In this document: piece after piece, positions 56,043-64,000 of the stretch
Layout of the letters: each line of letters begins with the position of its first letter
Position numbering within the stretch: position 1 is the stretch's first letter
Source of the DNA: Micromonospora sp. KC606
Lineage (GTDB): Bacteria > Actinomycetota > Actinomycetes > Mycobacteriales > Micromonosporaceae
Reading direction: 5' to 3'
Assembly: GCF_004348675.1 (NCBI RefSeq)
Contig: NZ_SMKN01000005.1
Coordinates: 24,504 to 88,503, forward strand
Length of the DNA stretch: 64,000 bases
Position numbers and translations under genes: made by a program
The notes under the pieces: model-generated
Seen by the model: only the letters and a program-made list of their open reading frames with translations
What the model was told of the DNA's origin: nothing
Database searches by the model: none

Positions 56043-57254
56043 CTACCGGCGGGGTGGTGACGGCTTCTCGGGCGGGCAGCCCCGAGCACGCCGCGCGTCG
56101 GCTACGGCCATTCCGGTCAGGACCGTCGCGGTGGTGATCGTGACGAGCAGCGGCGGCCCGAGGAGCAGCGGTGCCGCCAGGGCGGCCATCACGACCAGCG
56201 CGACCAGCCGGGACGGTGAGACACGGGAGAACACCGCCCACTCGAAGCGGGCCCGCCCGACGATGAACAGCGCCGGCCCGCCGAGAGTCGGACCGAGCCA
56301 CGACAGGTCGGTGTGGCCGAGCGGCTCGCCGATGACGAGCCCGTACCCCACCGCGGTGAACACGATGCCGATCACCATCAGCAGGTGGGTGTTGGCAATC
56401 GATCGACCGAGCCGGTTGGGCTGCGCCGACCTCCTGATGGCCTCACCCATGATCCGCCCGGCCCGCTGGATGTAGATCCGCCACATCAACGCGGTGGTGG
56501 TGAACGCCACCACGAATGCCGCCATCCGGGCGGCGGTGAGGTCGTTGTAGAAGAGCGTGCGGCCAAGGATGAAGATCGTCTCACCCAGCGCGATGACGTA
56601 GAACTGCCGGTACCGCTCGGCCAGATGCTCGGGGGCGAACACCCACTGCGATGTTGGGACCCGCCCCAGTTTGGGCGTGGGCCACAGGAGCCTTCCGCCC
56701 GTGTAGTCCACCGCCAGCGCCACCGCCCACAGCGCCAGGCGGGCCGTACTGTCGGAGTTGAGCGCGCCGGCGATCCACGGCACGGCGGAGACACCGAACC
56801 AGAACAGGATCCGGGTGGGATTGAGTCGCCGCTCGTCGGCTCGGAGGAGGTAAACGATGGCGAGCGTACGGCCGATGTGGACGGCCACGTACGTGCCGGC
56901 GAACAGCATGCCTTGATCCGTGAACGCCTGGGGCTCCGCGGCCGCCATCAGCACGGCGCCGAGCATGCTGACGATGGTGAGCAGTTGTATCTCGCTCGAT
57001 TCCGGGTTGAAGTAGTTGGTTACCCAGGCGGTGAAGGACCACAGCCAGAAGAGGGCGAGCAGCAACACGAGCATCTGTGCGGCGCCGACGACGTCGAGAC
57101 GATCGATCAACGGCAGGGTGACCCGGGTGAGCGCGAAGATGAACGCCAGGTCGAAGAAGAGCTCCAGGAAGTTAGCCTGCTCAGGCTGCTCAGGCTTGCG
57201 CATCACCCGGGCGATTTGCCGCTCAGCCGGACGTCTGTTCTGCCAGTCCGCCAT
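56043..57254 (-). CDS. LtrA-family multipass membrane protein
   Basis: 403 residues. Begins with the LtrA hallmark VMRKPEQPEQANFLELFFDL, AFIFALTRV, then about ten hydrophobic helices, with GRVPTSQWVFAPEHLAERY, RQFYVIALGETI and the conserved ALMWRIY. Homologues of Listeria low-temperature-requirement protein A are common in actinomycetes; their biochemical function is unknown. It stands alone, between the IS5 remnant and the IS110 element. The start ATG lacks a strong ribosome site. Confidence 0.85.
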   Translation of the reverse strand: MADWQNRRPAERQIARVMRKPEQPEQANFLELFFDLAFIFALTRVTLPLIDRLDVVGAAQMLVLLLALFWLWSFTAWVTNYFNPESSEIQLLTIVSMLGAVLMAAAEPQAFTDQGMLFAGTYVAVHIGRTLAIVYLLRADERRLNPTRILFWFGVSAVPWIAGALNSDSTARLALWAVALAVDYTGGRLLWPTPKLGRVPTSQWVFAPEHLAERYRQFYVIALGETIFILGRTLFYNDLTAARMAAFVVAFTTTALMWRIYIQRAGRIMGEAIRRSAQPNRLGRSIANTHLLMVIGIVFTAVGYGLVIGEPLGHTDLSWLGPTLGGPALFIVGRARFEWAVFSRVSPSRLVALVVMAALAAPLLLGPPLLVTITTATVLTGMAVADARRARGCPPEKPSPPRR

Positions 57255-57698
57255 CCGTCGCGGCCGGTTACCGGTCGCCGACGAGTTGGTTGCGCTCCAC
57301 CGTCCCGATGGCCCCTGGAGGGATTCGTACCGGCAGGTCGTCGTAGTCGCTGGTCATCGCGTGATCCCTGGCCCGTCCAACTGGAAACTGTGTGGTCAAC
57401 GAATCGGTCGGCACGCTGGTCACGTGGTATCCGCGGATATTCCTGTGCCGTTGGTCGACACATGTCTGCCCTGGTCGAGCCGCTCCCCCCTGCGGCACGA
57501 CCGTTTACTTCGGCCCGCGAGGCCATGTCGGCCGGAAGAGGCCGAGCCGCTTCGCCAACGAGGCGGCCACCAACGCCGGTCATCCCGAACCGCCCCATCC
57601 GGTGCTCGACCACGACCGCCATACCTGCCCCGGCCAGCGCTATCCGACGGGCGGGACCGGCAGGCGCGGTCGGTGCCGCGATCGGGAGTGTGGATCTA
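57255..57698. other. Region between LtrA and the IS110 element without a clear gene
   Basis: About 440 bases. A leftward frame ending MTSDYDDLPVRIPPGAIG, VERNQLVGDR is compact and could be a small peptide gene, but has no ribosome site. The rest shows no domain. It may contain sequence displaced when the IS110 element entered. Confidence 0.4.
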
Positions 57699-57741
57699 AC
57701 GGCACCTCTCTTGTCAACCTGCCGGCAGCAGAGAGGTCTCC
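57699..57741. repeat. Left 43-base inverted repeat of the IS110 element
   Basis: Begins ACGGCACCTCTCTTGTCAAC and is the exact reverse complement of 58999-59041. On the minus strand it encodes the last residues of the transposase (ETSLLPAG) and its TGA. Confidence 0.9.
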
Positions 57742-58775
57742 GTATCTTTGATCATGGTGCGGTAGAAGACGTCGGACAGGCGTCGCTTCAGGCAGCGCAT
57801 GGCTGCCTTGTGGGTTTTGCCTGCGGCTCGTTTGTGCTGGTAGTAGTCCCGGCCGGGGGTTGCTCGTTTGATCTGGGCCATGGCCATGACGTGCAGGGCG
57901 TAGTTCAGCTGTCGGTCGCCGGCGCGCGAGAGGCGGTGTCGTTGGATGTCACCGGAGGAGACTTCTATCGGCGCGACACCGCAGTACGAGGCGAATGCGG
58001 CCTGCGACCGGAACCTGTTGACGGCTCCGGCGCGGGCCAGGATCTTCGCGGCGGTGACGTCGCCGATGCCGTGTAGATCGGTCAGGGTGGTGCCGGAGGC
58101 TGCGACCGCGGCGGACAGCGTTGCTGTTGCCTCGGCGATGCGCCGGTCGAGGCGGCGCACCTCTTGGAGCAGTTCCACGGCGACCTGGCGCATGGTGCGG
58201 GCCGACACGGCCCTGGGGCGGATGCCGCGGAGCGCAGCGGCTGCGTTGTCGGCGGTCAGTCCGCGGGGCAGACCGGCGGGAATGAGCTGTGCCAGCAGTG
58301 CATGCAGCCGGTTGACGATCTGGGTGCGGCCGCGGACGAGGTCATCGCGATGTTCGGTCAGGCACCGCAGGGCGGCGATGGTCTCATCGACGACGGCGGT
58401 GTTGAGTCGAGCAGCGGTGTGTGCGGCGATTCCGACTGACAGGGCGTCGGCCTGGTCGGTTTTGCGGCCGTGCCCGGTGGAGAGCATCCGAACGCGGCGG
58501 GCGAGTTTCGCGGGCACATCAACCACGTCGACACCGTCGGCTGCCAGACGAGAGGTTAACGTGGCGCCGAGGCCGGTGGCGCCTTCGACCGCCCAGACGG
58601 CATGTGACCAGCGGCCGGCGAAGCGACGTCATTGCCGGTAGCCGTCGCGGTTGACCTCGACGCGGGTCGCGGCCAGTGGCTGGAGTCGGTTGTCGACCGC
58701 GACGACGGTCCAGGACGCCTTGTGAGGATCGATGGCGATGACGACCCGGGGCGGTGTTGATGCTGCGGCGGGCAC
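57714..58775 (-). pseudogene. IS110-family transposase with an in-frame TGA
   Basis: Frame from GTG 58775 (AAGGAA upstream) to TGA 57714, interrupted by TGA 58629-58631. N-terminal RuvC-like DEDD domain: VVIAIDPHKASWTVVAVD. After the stop the same frame continues HAVWAVEGATGLGA, DVPAKLARRVRMLSTG, GRKTDQADA and the C-terminal Tnp_20 domain LHGIGDVTAAKILARAG, FASYCGVAPIEVSSGD, QRHRLSRAGDRQLNYALH (serine of the active site in RLS). About 350 codons, normal for the family. The stop falls about 48 codons in. A downstream GTG at 58526 could make only a shortened protein without the N-terminal acidic residue. Confidence 0.82.
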
Positions 58776-58998
58776 GGGTTTTCCTTGCAGGACCGGAAAG
58801 GGAGGATCCGGCGTGGAGGGCAGACCAACTTCGGGCTTAACAGACCTCTCTCGAGCCACTCTCGCCGGCGGTTGTGGCCGGGGCGCAGGCCGTTCGAGGG
58901 CCAGCCCGTGGGCGGCAGGTGTTTCCCGAGCGACCCCGGACCACAACCTCGGAGATCATGGCTGCAGACCCTGATTTCCGCCACCAATCCAACAAGTT

Positions 58999-59041
58999 GG
59001 AGACCTCTCTGCTGCCGGCAGGTTGACAAGAGAGGTGCCGT
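58999..59041. repeat. Right 43-base inverted repeat of the IS110 element
   Basis: Exact reverse complement of 57699-57741, ending AAGAGAGGTGCCGT. It abuts the truncated methyltransferase gene. Confidence 0.9.
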
Positions 59042-59469
59042 GGTGCGAGCAGGCTGGCGAGGGCGGTGACCGCGGCCTGCTGGTCGCCGACGTGGTGCAC
59101 CGCGGTCGATGCCCAAACCAGGTCAGCCGGCGCGCCGAGCGTCTCGCGCAGGACGGCCGTCTCGGCGGGGATGTCGGCGCGCAGTGGCTCGATGCGTACC
59201 CGTGGGTCCGACCATTCGGCGCGGATGTGGTCGCGGGCGGCGTCGAGGACGGCCGAGTGCGCGTCCACCGCGACCACCCGGCCGCAGGTCATCATCCGGG
59301 CGATGGCGAGGGCCATTCCGGCGGCGCCGCAGCCGACGTCGACCGCGAGCCGGTCGCCGGGGGTGACCAGCTCGCGGGCAGTCGTCAGGTACCAGGCCTG
59401 GTCCTGCCGGGCGGCGTCGACCAGCTGCGGCGCCAGTTCGGTCCAGTCGATGGGCGTGTTGGTGCTCAT
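59042..59469 (-). pseudogene. SAM-dependent methyltransferase, cut by the IS110 element
   Basis: Starts at ATG 59469, overlapping the L31 stop as ATGA. About 143 native codons remain: QAWYLTTARELV, the SAM-binding motif LAVDVGCGAAGMALAIARMM, VVAVDAHSAVLDAARDHI, and DLVWASTAVHHVGDQQAAV. It then runs into the inverted repeat (RHLSCQPAGS) and stops at 58837 within the element. The C-terminal 80-100 residues are missing and not found on the other side of the IS. As part of the Zur operon it was probably made under zinc starvation; its substrate is unknown. Confidence 0.8.
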
Positions 59470-59726
59470 TTGCCCTGGGGTCCGCGGCGGGCGTACTTCT
59501 GACGGAACTTCTCGACTCGGCCGGCGGTGTCGATCAGGCGCTGCTTTCCAGTCCAGAAAGGGTGACTGGCTGAGGAGATCTGCACATCGATGACGGGGTA
59601 GGTGTTGCCGTCGGTCCACTCGATGGTCTGGTCGCTGGTGGCGGTGGAGCGGGTGAGGAAGGCGAAGTCGGCGCCCTTGTCGCGGTAGACGACGGGCCGG
59701 TACTCGGGGTGGATTCCGGGCTTCAT
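59466..59726 (-). CDS. rpmE2: Ribosomal protein L31 type B (zinc-independent paralogue)
   Basis: 86 residues: [41 protein letters not shown], then a KF-x-x-KY end. The CXXC zinc-binding pairs of the standard L31 are absent, which defines the C-minus form used when zinc is scarce. ATG overlaps the CobW-like gene (ATGA) and the stop overlaps the methyltransferase start, so the three are one transcript from the Zur-box region at 61051. Confidence 0.95.
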   Translation of the reverse strand: MKPGIHPEYRPVVYRDKGADFAFLTRSTATSDQTIEWTDGNTYPVIDVQISSASHPFWTGKQRLIDTAGRVEKFRQKYARRGPQGK

Positions 59727-61030
59727 GCGGGTTGCGCTCCTTCGGTTTCGGTTTCGGTGTCGGTGTCGGTCAGCTCTTCCCCCTCAAGGGGGAAGCAGCC
59801 GGCGAACGGGTCGTGGTAGGTGCGCCAAACCTCCTCGCCGTCGGCGAGTTCGGCGTCGGTGAGCAGGCAGTCGGCGAGGGCGCGGTGCAGTTCGACGGCA
59901 TCGAGGTCGAGGCCGATGAAGACCAGGTGCTGGTGCCGGTCGCCGTAGTAGGGATCCCAGTCCAGGGCGGCGGCGAGGCGGCGCTGGTCGCAAACGTGCT
60001 CCCAGCGGCCCTCGGGGAGACTCACCAGCCAGTGCCCGAGGGAACCCATGGCCAGACCGCCGCCGGCGAACTCCCAGGCCACCACGGTGTCTGGCTGGCT
60101 GGCCAGCCAGAGGTGGCCCCGGGAACGGATCACCTCGGCGTTGACCTCTTCGAGGACGTCGTGCAGGCGCTGCGGATGGAACGGCCGGCGGGCACGGAAG
60201 ACGGCGGAGACGACCCCGCAGTCGGGCTCCGGCTCGTGTTCGCCGAGGAGGTAGCCCTGCAGCCCGCGGGCGAGCACTCCCGGGGTCTCCGGCCGGTGTC
60301 GACGGGTATGACGCAGCTGACGGGTCAGCATGCTGGCATCCACACGGTCGCCGTCGACCCGGATGTGAGCAGCCCACGGTGCCATCCGCTGCAGCGGGAC
60401 CGACAACCGGCCGGTGTCGAACTCGCCCTCTTGGGACTGCCCCCAGAGCACCAGGGTGTCGGCGTATTCGATCTGGCGGACCACGACGTCGGCGAGCGCG
60501 CGGTAGTCGTCCTGGGCGGCCTGGATTCCGAGCGCGGCGAGGTCGTCGCTGCTGGCCAGGCCGTCGAGCAGGTGCTCGGCGTCGAGGACGGTGACGTACG
60601 AGTCGACGCGGAGAAGATCGGTGATCGGCGCGCCGTCGATGAGACAGTGGACGCCCGCGGCGGCGACCGCCTCGGGTTCGACCACCTCGGGCAGCATCAG
60701 CACCAGGTCCTGGCCGGGGTGGCTGCGGGTGAGCCGGACGAGGGTGGGCAGCACGTCCTCGCGCAGCGTGCAGGAGACACAGCCGTGCCGCAGCCCGACC
60801 TGCTGGTCCTCGATGATCCCGGCGTCGGAGCGGACCACCCGGCGGACGACGCCGTCGCGGATTCCGGTGAGGTCGTGCCGCACCAGCAGCAGCGACTCAT
60901 CGGCGGCGAGCAGCGCGCGGGCGACGGCGAAGGTTGCCGCCGGCCAGAACCCGGACAGCACGGTTAGCGACGGGCGGGTGTTGGCGTCGGCTGTCACGGC
61001 ATGAATCGGAGCCTGTGGTGACGACGACAT
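59723..61030 (-). CDS. CobW/P47K-like protein of the zinc-starvation operon
   Basis: 435 residues. It has the COG0523 layout: [18 protein letters not shown] (C-x-x-C metal motif, near 84-100), [12 protein letters not shown], the [10 protein letters not shown] strand, and a C-terminal CobW_C domain ([29 protein letters not shown]). The Walker A loop is not canonical: [16 protein letters not shown] stands where GFLGAGKTT is expected, so GTP binding is doubtful. The tail is acidic ([10 protein letters not shown]). Similar proteins lie with C-minus ribosomal genes in mycobacteria, where Mrf is linked to zinc-dependent ribosome hibernation; I infer a comparable role. Divergent from the winged-helix gene, with a Zur box between. 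Confidence 0.85.
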   Translation of the reverse strand: MSSSPQAPIHAVTADANTRPSLTVLSGFWPAATFAVARALLAADESLLLVRHDLTGIRDGVVRRVVRSDAGIIEDQQVGLRHGCVSCTLREDVLPTLVRLTRSHPGQDLVLMLPEVVEPEAVAAAGVHCLIDGAPITDLLRVDSYVTVLDAEHLLDGLASSDDLAALGIQAAQDDYRALADVVVRQIEYADTLVLWGQSQEGEFDTGRLSVPLQRMAPWAAHIRVDGDRVDASMLTRQLRHTRRHRPETPGVLARGLQGYLLGEHEPEPDCGVVSAVFRARRPFHPQRLHDVLEEVNAEVIRSRGHLWLASQPDTVVAWEFAGGGLAMGSLGHWLVSLPEGRWEHVCDQRRLAAALDWDPYYGDRHQHLVFIGLDLDAVELHRALADCLLTDAELADGEEVWRTYHDPFAGCFPLEGEELTDTDTETETEGAQPA

Positions 61031-61050
61031 CGTGTTCCTCTCGACTTACT

Positions 61051-61065
61051 TGAAAACGATTGTCA
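61051..61065. promoter_or_regulatory. Zur box 1
   Basis: TGAAAACGATTGTCA is a dyad matching the actinobacterial Zur consensus (TGAAAATGATTTTCA type). It lies 21 bases upstream of the CobW-like start and 11 bases before the divergent winged-helix frame, so Zur-Zn would silence both when zinc is ample. Confidence 0.85.
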
Positions 61066-61075
61066 TTCTAAGCGC

Positions 61076-61605
61076 ATGTGGGCTGTCGAAGCGAACGGTG
61101 ATGTGCCGGTGGTGCCGGCCGAGGCGCGACAGGTCGACGAGTTCCTCACCGTCACGGTCCAGCTGAGGCTCGGCCCAGGTGCTCGCGAGCAGGACGTCCA
61201 CCGCTTCGCTGCCCTGCTGGCGCTGCTGAGTGGTGACCCATGGGTGGCGTCGCCGGTGCGCGACACGGATGCACACCTGCGGATCCATCCGCAGGCGCGA
61301 GCGGTCTACCGCGGCGGCACCGAGGTCGTGCTGACCCGTCGGGAGTACGACCTGCTGTGGTGCCTGGTCGAACACCCGCGCCAGGTCTTCACCCGGCTGC
61401 AGTTGCTGGACCGGGTCTGGGGGTAGCCCTACACGAGCCCCCGCAGCGTCGAGTCCACGTCCGGCGCCTGCGCGCCAAGATCGGCGTCGACCTGCCGGTG
61501 GTGACGACGCTGCGTGGTGTGGGTTACCGCCTGGGCGCCGACTGCTCCGTCGAGATAGTCGACGACCCCGGCATGGATCTGACCGATCAGCTGATGCAAG
61601 ACTGA
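61076..61605 (+). pseudogene. Winged-helix (OmpR-type) regulator, broken by a stop and a frameshift
   Basis: The first frame, from ATG 61076, holds a short N-terminal domain and RIHPQARAVYRGGTEVVLTR, REYDLLWCLVEHPRQVFTRL, LDRVWG, then a TAG at 61424-61426. After PYTSPRSVE the reading must move by one base near 61450 to give VHVRRLRAKIGVDLPVVTTL and GVGYRLGAD, the recognition end of the winged helix. The usual motif is VWGYxHTGPRTVDVHVRRLR. Two lesions make it a pseudogene. It sits between the two Zur boxes and has no ribosome site. Confidence 0.78.
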
Positions 61606-61617
61606 AAACCATTGTCG
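61603..61617. promoter_or_regulatory. Zur box 2
   Basis: TGAAAACCATTGTCG, differing from Zur box 1 at two positions, lies 35 bases upstream of the L28 start and overlaps the end of the broken regulator. It should control the L28-L33-S14 operon. Confidence 0.78.
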
Positions 61618-61651
61618 TTATCGTTGCCGAGTTGAGTGAGGAGTTACCACT

Positions 61652-61888
61652 GTGTCCAGACGTTGTGACGTCACCGGCGCGAAGCCGAGCTTCGGCAATG
61701 CCGTGTCGCACTCGCACCGGCGCACCCGCCGCCGCTGGAATCCGAACCTGCAGAACCACCGCTTCTGGCTGCCCTCGGAGCGCCGCTGGGTGCGACTGAC
61801 CCTGACGGCTAAGGCACTGAAGACTGTGGACCGCAAGGGCATCGAAAAGGTCGTGGCCGAGTTGCGCGCTCGTGGGGTGATGGTCTGA
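61652..61888 (+). CDS. rpmB: Ribosomal protein L28 (zinc-independent paralogue)
   Basis: 78 residues from GTG 61652, with TGAGGAG upstream. [34 protein letters not shown] and the [19 protein letters not shown] core are typical L28. The zinc-binding cysteine pairs are missing (a single Cys near the start), giving the C-minus form. First gene after Zur box 2; its TGA overlaps the L33 ATG (TGATG). Confidence 0.95.
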   Translation: MSRRCDVTGAKPSFGNAVSHSHRRTRRRWNPNLQNHRFWLPSERRWVRLTLTAKALKTVDRKGIEKVVAELRARGVMV

Positions 61889-62055
61889 TGGCTCGGCAGA
61901 CCGATGTCCGCCCGATCGTGCGGCTGCGCAGCACCGCCGGCACCGGCTACACCTACGTCACCCGCAAGAACCGCCGCAACGACCCCGACCGACTGGTGCT
62001 GCGCAAGTACGACCCGGTCGTACGCCGGCACGTCGAGTTCCGCGAGGCCCGCTGA
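61888..62055 (+). CDS. rpmG: Ribosomal protein L33 (zinc-independent paralogue)
   Basis: 55 residues: [55 protein letters not shown]. No cysteines, so the C-minus form. Start and stop both overlap their neighbours in TGATG arrangement, showing strict translational coupling from L28 to S14. Confidence 0.95.
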   Translation: MARQTDVRPIVRLRSTAGTGYTYVTRKNRRNDPDRLVLRKYDPVVRRHVEFREAR

Positions 62056-62360
62056 TGGCCAAGAAGAGCCTCGTCAACCGGCAGGCGCGCCGCGAGGAAC
62101 TGGTGGCTCGGCACGCGGAGGCGCGGGCGGAGCTGAAGCGGCTGGTCGCTGACCCGGACACCGAGCCGGACGTACGCGCCGAGGCGGTCCGTCGGCTCAG
62201 CCGCCTGCCGCGCGACTCCAGCCCGGTACGGCTGCGGTCGCGCGACCAGATCGACGGCCGTCCGCGGGGGGTGCTGACCCGCTTCGGGCTCTCCCGGGTG
62301 CGGTTCCGCGAGCTGGCCCTGCGCGGCGAGATGCCCGGGGTGCGCAAGGCGTCGTGGTGA
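62055..62360 (+). CDS. rpsN: Ribosomal protein S14 (zinc-independent paralogue)
   Basis: 101 residues, the long cysteine-free S14: [67 protein letters not shown]. The long length with no CXXC pair identifies the zinc-independent type. Last of the coupled ribosomal trio. S18, often present in such operons, is not here. Confidence 0.96.
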   Translation: MAKKSLVNRQARREELVARHAEARAELKRLVADPDTEPDVRAEAVRRLSRLPRDSSPVRLRSRDQIDGRPRGVLTRFGLSRVRFRELALRGEMPGVRKASW

Positions 62361-62461
62361 AGTCGCTACAGCCCGGGCCGCAGATGCCGGGCGGCGCAGC
62401 ACCGCCGGTTCCGGTCGCATGTACCACCGGGCGCAGGCGTGCGCGGTATGAAAGGGGAGGT

Positions 62462-63934
62462 ATGAATGCGACAGTGAGGGCTCGCGGTTTCGCGGCCCTG
62501 GTCGCCGGGGCGGTGGTGGTCGCCGGCACGGTGCTGGCGCCCACGGCTGCGTTGGCGGCGGAGAAGGTGGTGCTGTCCAAGGGGCACACCGACGCGGTCG
62601 ACGTGCACTACGAGGGTGGTGCGCTGTCGTTGAAGGTCAACGACGACACGGTCAGCCCCGCGGTGAAGCGGGACCCGGCGGACGTGACGTTCCAGGTCCT
62701 GCCGGAGGCGGTCATGGCCGTTCCGGACGATCCCCGGTTCGCCTTCCTCGGGCCGGCGGGGAGCCAGGTGTGGCTGCTGCCGATGACCCAGGATCCGGAT
62801 CTGCTCTGGCCGGGTTGGAACACCACGACGCTCGACACGGGGGTGTTCGAGGGAAACAAGGTGCGGCTGAGCCTGGTCGGCGTGAAGGGGCCAGGCAACG
62901 TCACGCTGTTCACGCAGGACTCGTTCGGCGGTCCGATCATCAAGTTCCGCGGTGATGACGGGCTGCCGGACGCGATCGATGTGCCGGTGAAGACCCACGC
63001 GCACTCGAACTGGGCGTTCAGCGCGCTGGGCAGCTACACGCTGACGTTCCAGGCCGACGCGCCGCTGACCAACGGCACGACGGTCAGCACCGGGCCGGTC
63101 GACTACTCGTTCGTCGTGGGCGAGCTGTCCGGTGGCGGGCCGGAGGTCGGCCTGTCGATCAGTGGCATGGCCGACGAGTACCAGCCCAACGACACCGTCA
63201 CGCTCAACGCTGTACAGGCCCCGCAGACCGAGCTGGACCGCTACCACTGGTTCAGCAAGTGCCCCGGCGCGGACGACTGGACCGTCATTGCGGGTGAGGC
63301 GGGTGCCAGCTATTCCTTCACCGCGACCCGGAAGCTAAACGCCTGCGAGTACGTGGTCAAGCTGTACGACGATGACCACGCTGTGGTCGCGACCAGTGAG
63401 CCGATGACGCTCTGGGTGGCGTTCCCGCCGCAGGAGCCGGGTGCCTCGCAGACGATCACCGCGTCGATCGACGAGACGCAGGGCTCCCTGGTGATCAGTG
63501 TCAACCCGGACGACCGGGCCGTGGTGCTGCCGCCCGCACAGCTCACCGCCGGCGGCGACCGGTGGGAGAGCAACGGTGAGCTCCGGCCGGTCACGGTGAC
63601 CGACACCCGCGCCGGTCAACCGGGATGGAGCGCCTCCGGGCAGATCCCGGCCGACTTCACCGGCCCGGGCGGTGCGAAGTTCAGCGCCGGCTACCTCGGC
63701 TGGAGCCCCCGAGTGCTGACTCAGGGTTCCGGACAGGGCGTGGTTGCCGGCCCGGAGGTGGCACCGTACGTCGTCGGAACCGGCGGTGGTCTGGGCGCCA
63801 GCGCGGTGCTGGGCTCAGCCTCGGCCGGCGCCGGTCGGGGTACCGCACAGCTCGGCGCGGGCCTGCGGCTGAGCCTGCCCACCGAGACGGCCGCGGGAAC
63901 CTACACCGCAACCCTCACCCTCACCGCAATCTGA
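62462..63934 (+). CDS. Exported surface protein with TIGR03769-type (choice-of-anchor M) domain
   Basis: 490 residues from ATG 62462 with GGGGAGG upstream. Signal peptide MNATVRARGFAALVAGAVVV with cleavage near ALAAEK. The mature N-terminus VVLSKGHTDAVDVHYEGGAL then SLKVNDDT fits the actinobacterial surface-anchored domain (SGHTDAxxVxY), which typically accompanies an ABC transporter for metals, probably zinc. An Ig-like region follows (about 230-340), with a Cys pair in FSKCPGADD and NACEYVV, then a C-terminal beta domain. No LPXTG or membrane anchor is seen before the stop. It starts about 100 bases after S14, so it may share the Zur-controlled transcript. A metal-chaperone role is inference. 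Confidence 0.8.
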   Translation: MNATVRARGFAALVAGAVVVAGTVLAPTAALAAEKVVLSKGHTDAVDVHYEGGALSLKVNDDTVSPAVKRDPADVTFQVLPEAVMAVPDDPRFAFLGPAGSQVWLLPMTQDPDLLWPGWNTTTLDTGVFEGNKVRLSLVGVKGPGNVTLFTQDSFGGPIIKFRGDDGLPDAIDVPVKTHAHSNWAFSALGSYTLTFQADAPLTNGTTVSTGPVDYSFVVGELSGGGPEVGLSISGMADEYQPNDTVTLNAVQAPQTELDRYHWFSKCPGADDWTVIAGEAGASYSFTATRKLNACEYVVKLYDDDHAVVATSEPMTLWVAFPPQEPGASQTITASIDETQGSLVISVNPDDRAVVLPPAQLTAGGDRWESNGELRPVTVTDTRAGQPGWSASGQIPADFTGPGGAKFSAGYLGWSPRVLTQGSGQGVVAGPEVAPYVVGTGGGLGASAVLGSASAGAGRGTAQLGAGLRLSLPTETAAGTYTATLTLTAI

Positions 63935-63944
63935 TCGCCCGAAC

Positions 63945-63982
63945 CCGCCCGGTGGCCGGCGCCGTGCCGTGTCACCGGGCGG
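63945..63982. terminator. Hairpin after the surface protein
   Basis: CCGCCCGGTG (63945-63954) pairs perfectly with CACCGGGCGG (63973-63982) across an 18-base loop, 11 bases beyond the stop. It probably ends the zinc-starvation transcript. Confidence 0.6.
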
Positions 63983-64000
63983 TCGCGGGGTGGGCGGGCG

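Larger units (their letters stand above)
57699..59041 (-). mobile_element. IS110-family insertion element bounded by 43-base inverted repeats
   Basis: 1,343 bases between two perfect inverted repeats, carrying one IS110 transposase frame (with an internal stop) and about 220 bases of non-coding DNA upstream of it. The right end interrupts a methyltransferase gene. No target duplication is seen, in line with the family's recombination mechanism. Confidence 0.75.

Noticed and set aside
58837..59469. Intact 210-residue methyltransferase including IS sequence.
   Set aside because: The last 67 or so codons come from the inverted repeat and IS110 non-coding DNA, so it is a truncated chimera.

Overview
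The window is high-GC actinomycete DNA. StrR-, SARP/AfsR- and Zur-type regulation, IS5/IS630/IS110 remnants and codon use all fit a Micromonospora- or Streptomyces-like antibiotic producer. The genus is inference.

Left part (about 1-25,760): the right-hand portion of what looks like a specialised-metabolite cluster built around sugars. It has a StrR/NovG-type regulator, a TetM/OtrA-like ribosomal protection protein (candidate self-resistance), a GT4 glycosyltransferase, a NodU/CmcH carbamoyltransferase and an SGNH hydrolase as a coupled trio. It also has two FkbM methyltransferases, an Npun_R2821-like glycosyltransferase, two long GH3 glycosidases, a GH31 glycosidase, a GH4 glycosidase with a BadF-type sugar kinase, a HAD phosphatase, a phosphoribosyltransferase/kinase-like fusion and the start of a Gfo/Idh/MocA oxidoreductase. 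A perfect StrR-type operator (GTTCGACTG-N11-CAGTCGAAC) lies at 23199-23227, before the GH31 gene. A near-perfect one lies at 495-523, between the oxidoreductase and the resistance gene. No PKS, NRPS or terpene core is visible, so I expect a carbamoylated, methylated glycoside or pseudo-oligosaccharide. The cluster continues off the left edge.

25,880-28,900: a small secreted protein, then a scar of mobile DNA (truncated tyrosine recombinase, IS5 and IS630 transposase pieces, a frameshifted alpha/beta hydrolase).

28,900-44,300: a 4,236-residue Tc-toxin A subunit carrying roughly 30 hemopexin-like repeats, followed on the same strand by an unrecognised 793-residue protein made of two related halves. 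No TcB or TcC gene is in the window.

44,300-55,000: a secreted cysteine-containing protein broken by an in-frame TGA, an exported ricin-lectin plus NucA/NucB-type DNase pair followed by a small unknown gene, a frameshifted SARP/AfsR-type regulator, and a beta-helix-like cytosolic protein.

55,000-59,470: IS630 and IS5 remnants, a broken GNAT gene, an LtrA membrane protein, and an IS110-family element bounded by 43-bp perfect inverted repeats that cuts a methyltransferase gene.

59,040-64,000: a zinc-starvation locus with two Zur-like boxes. It encodes the zinc-independent ribosomal protein paralogues L31, L28, L33 and S14, a CobW-like protein, a broken winged-helix regulator and an exported surface protein of the TIGR03769 type.
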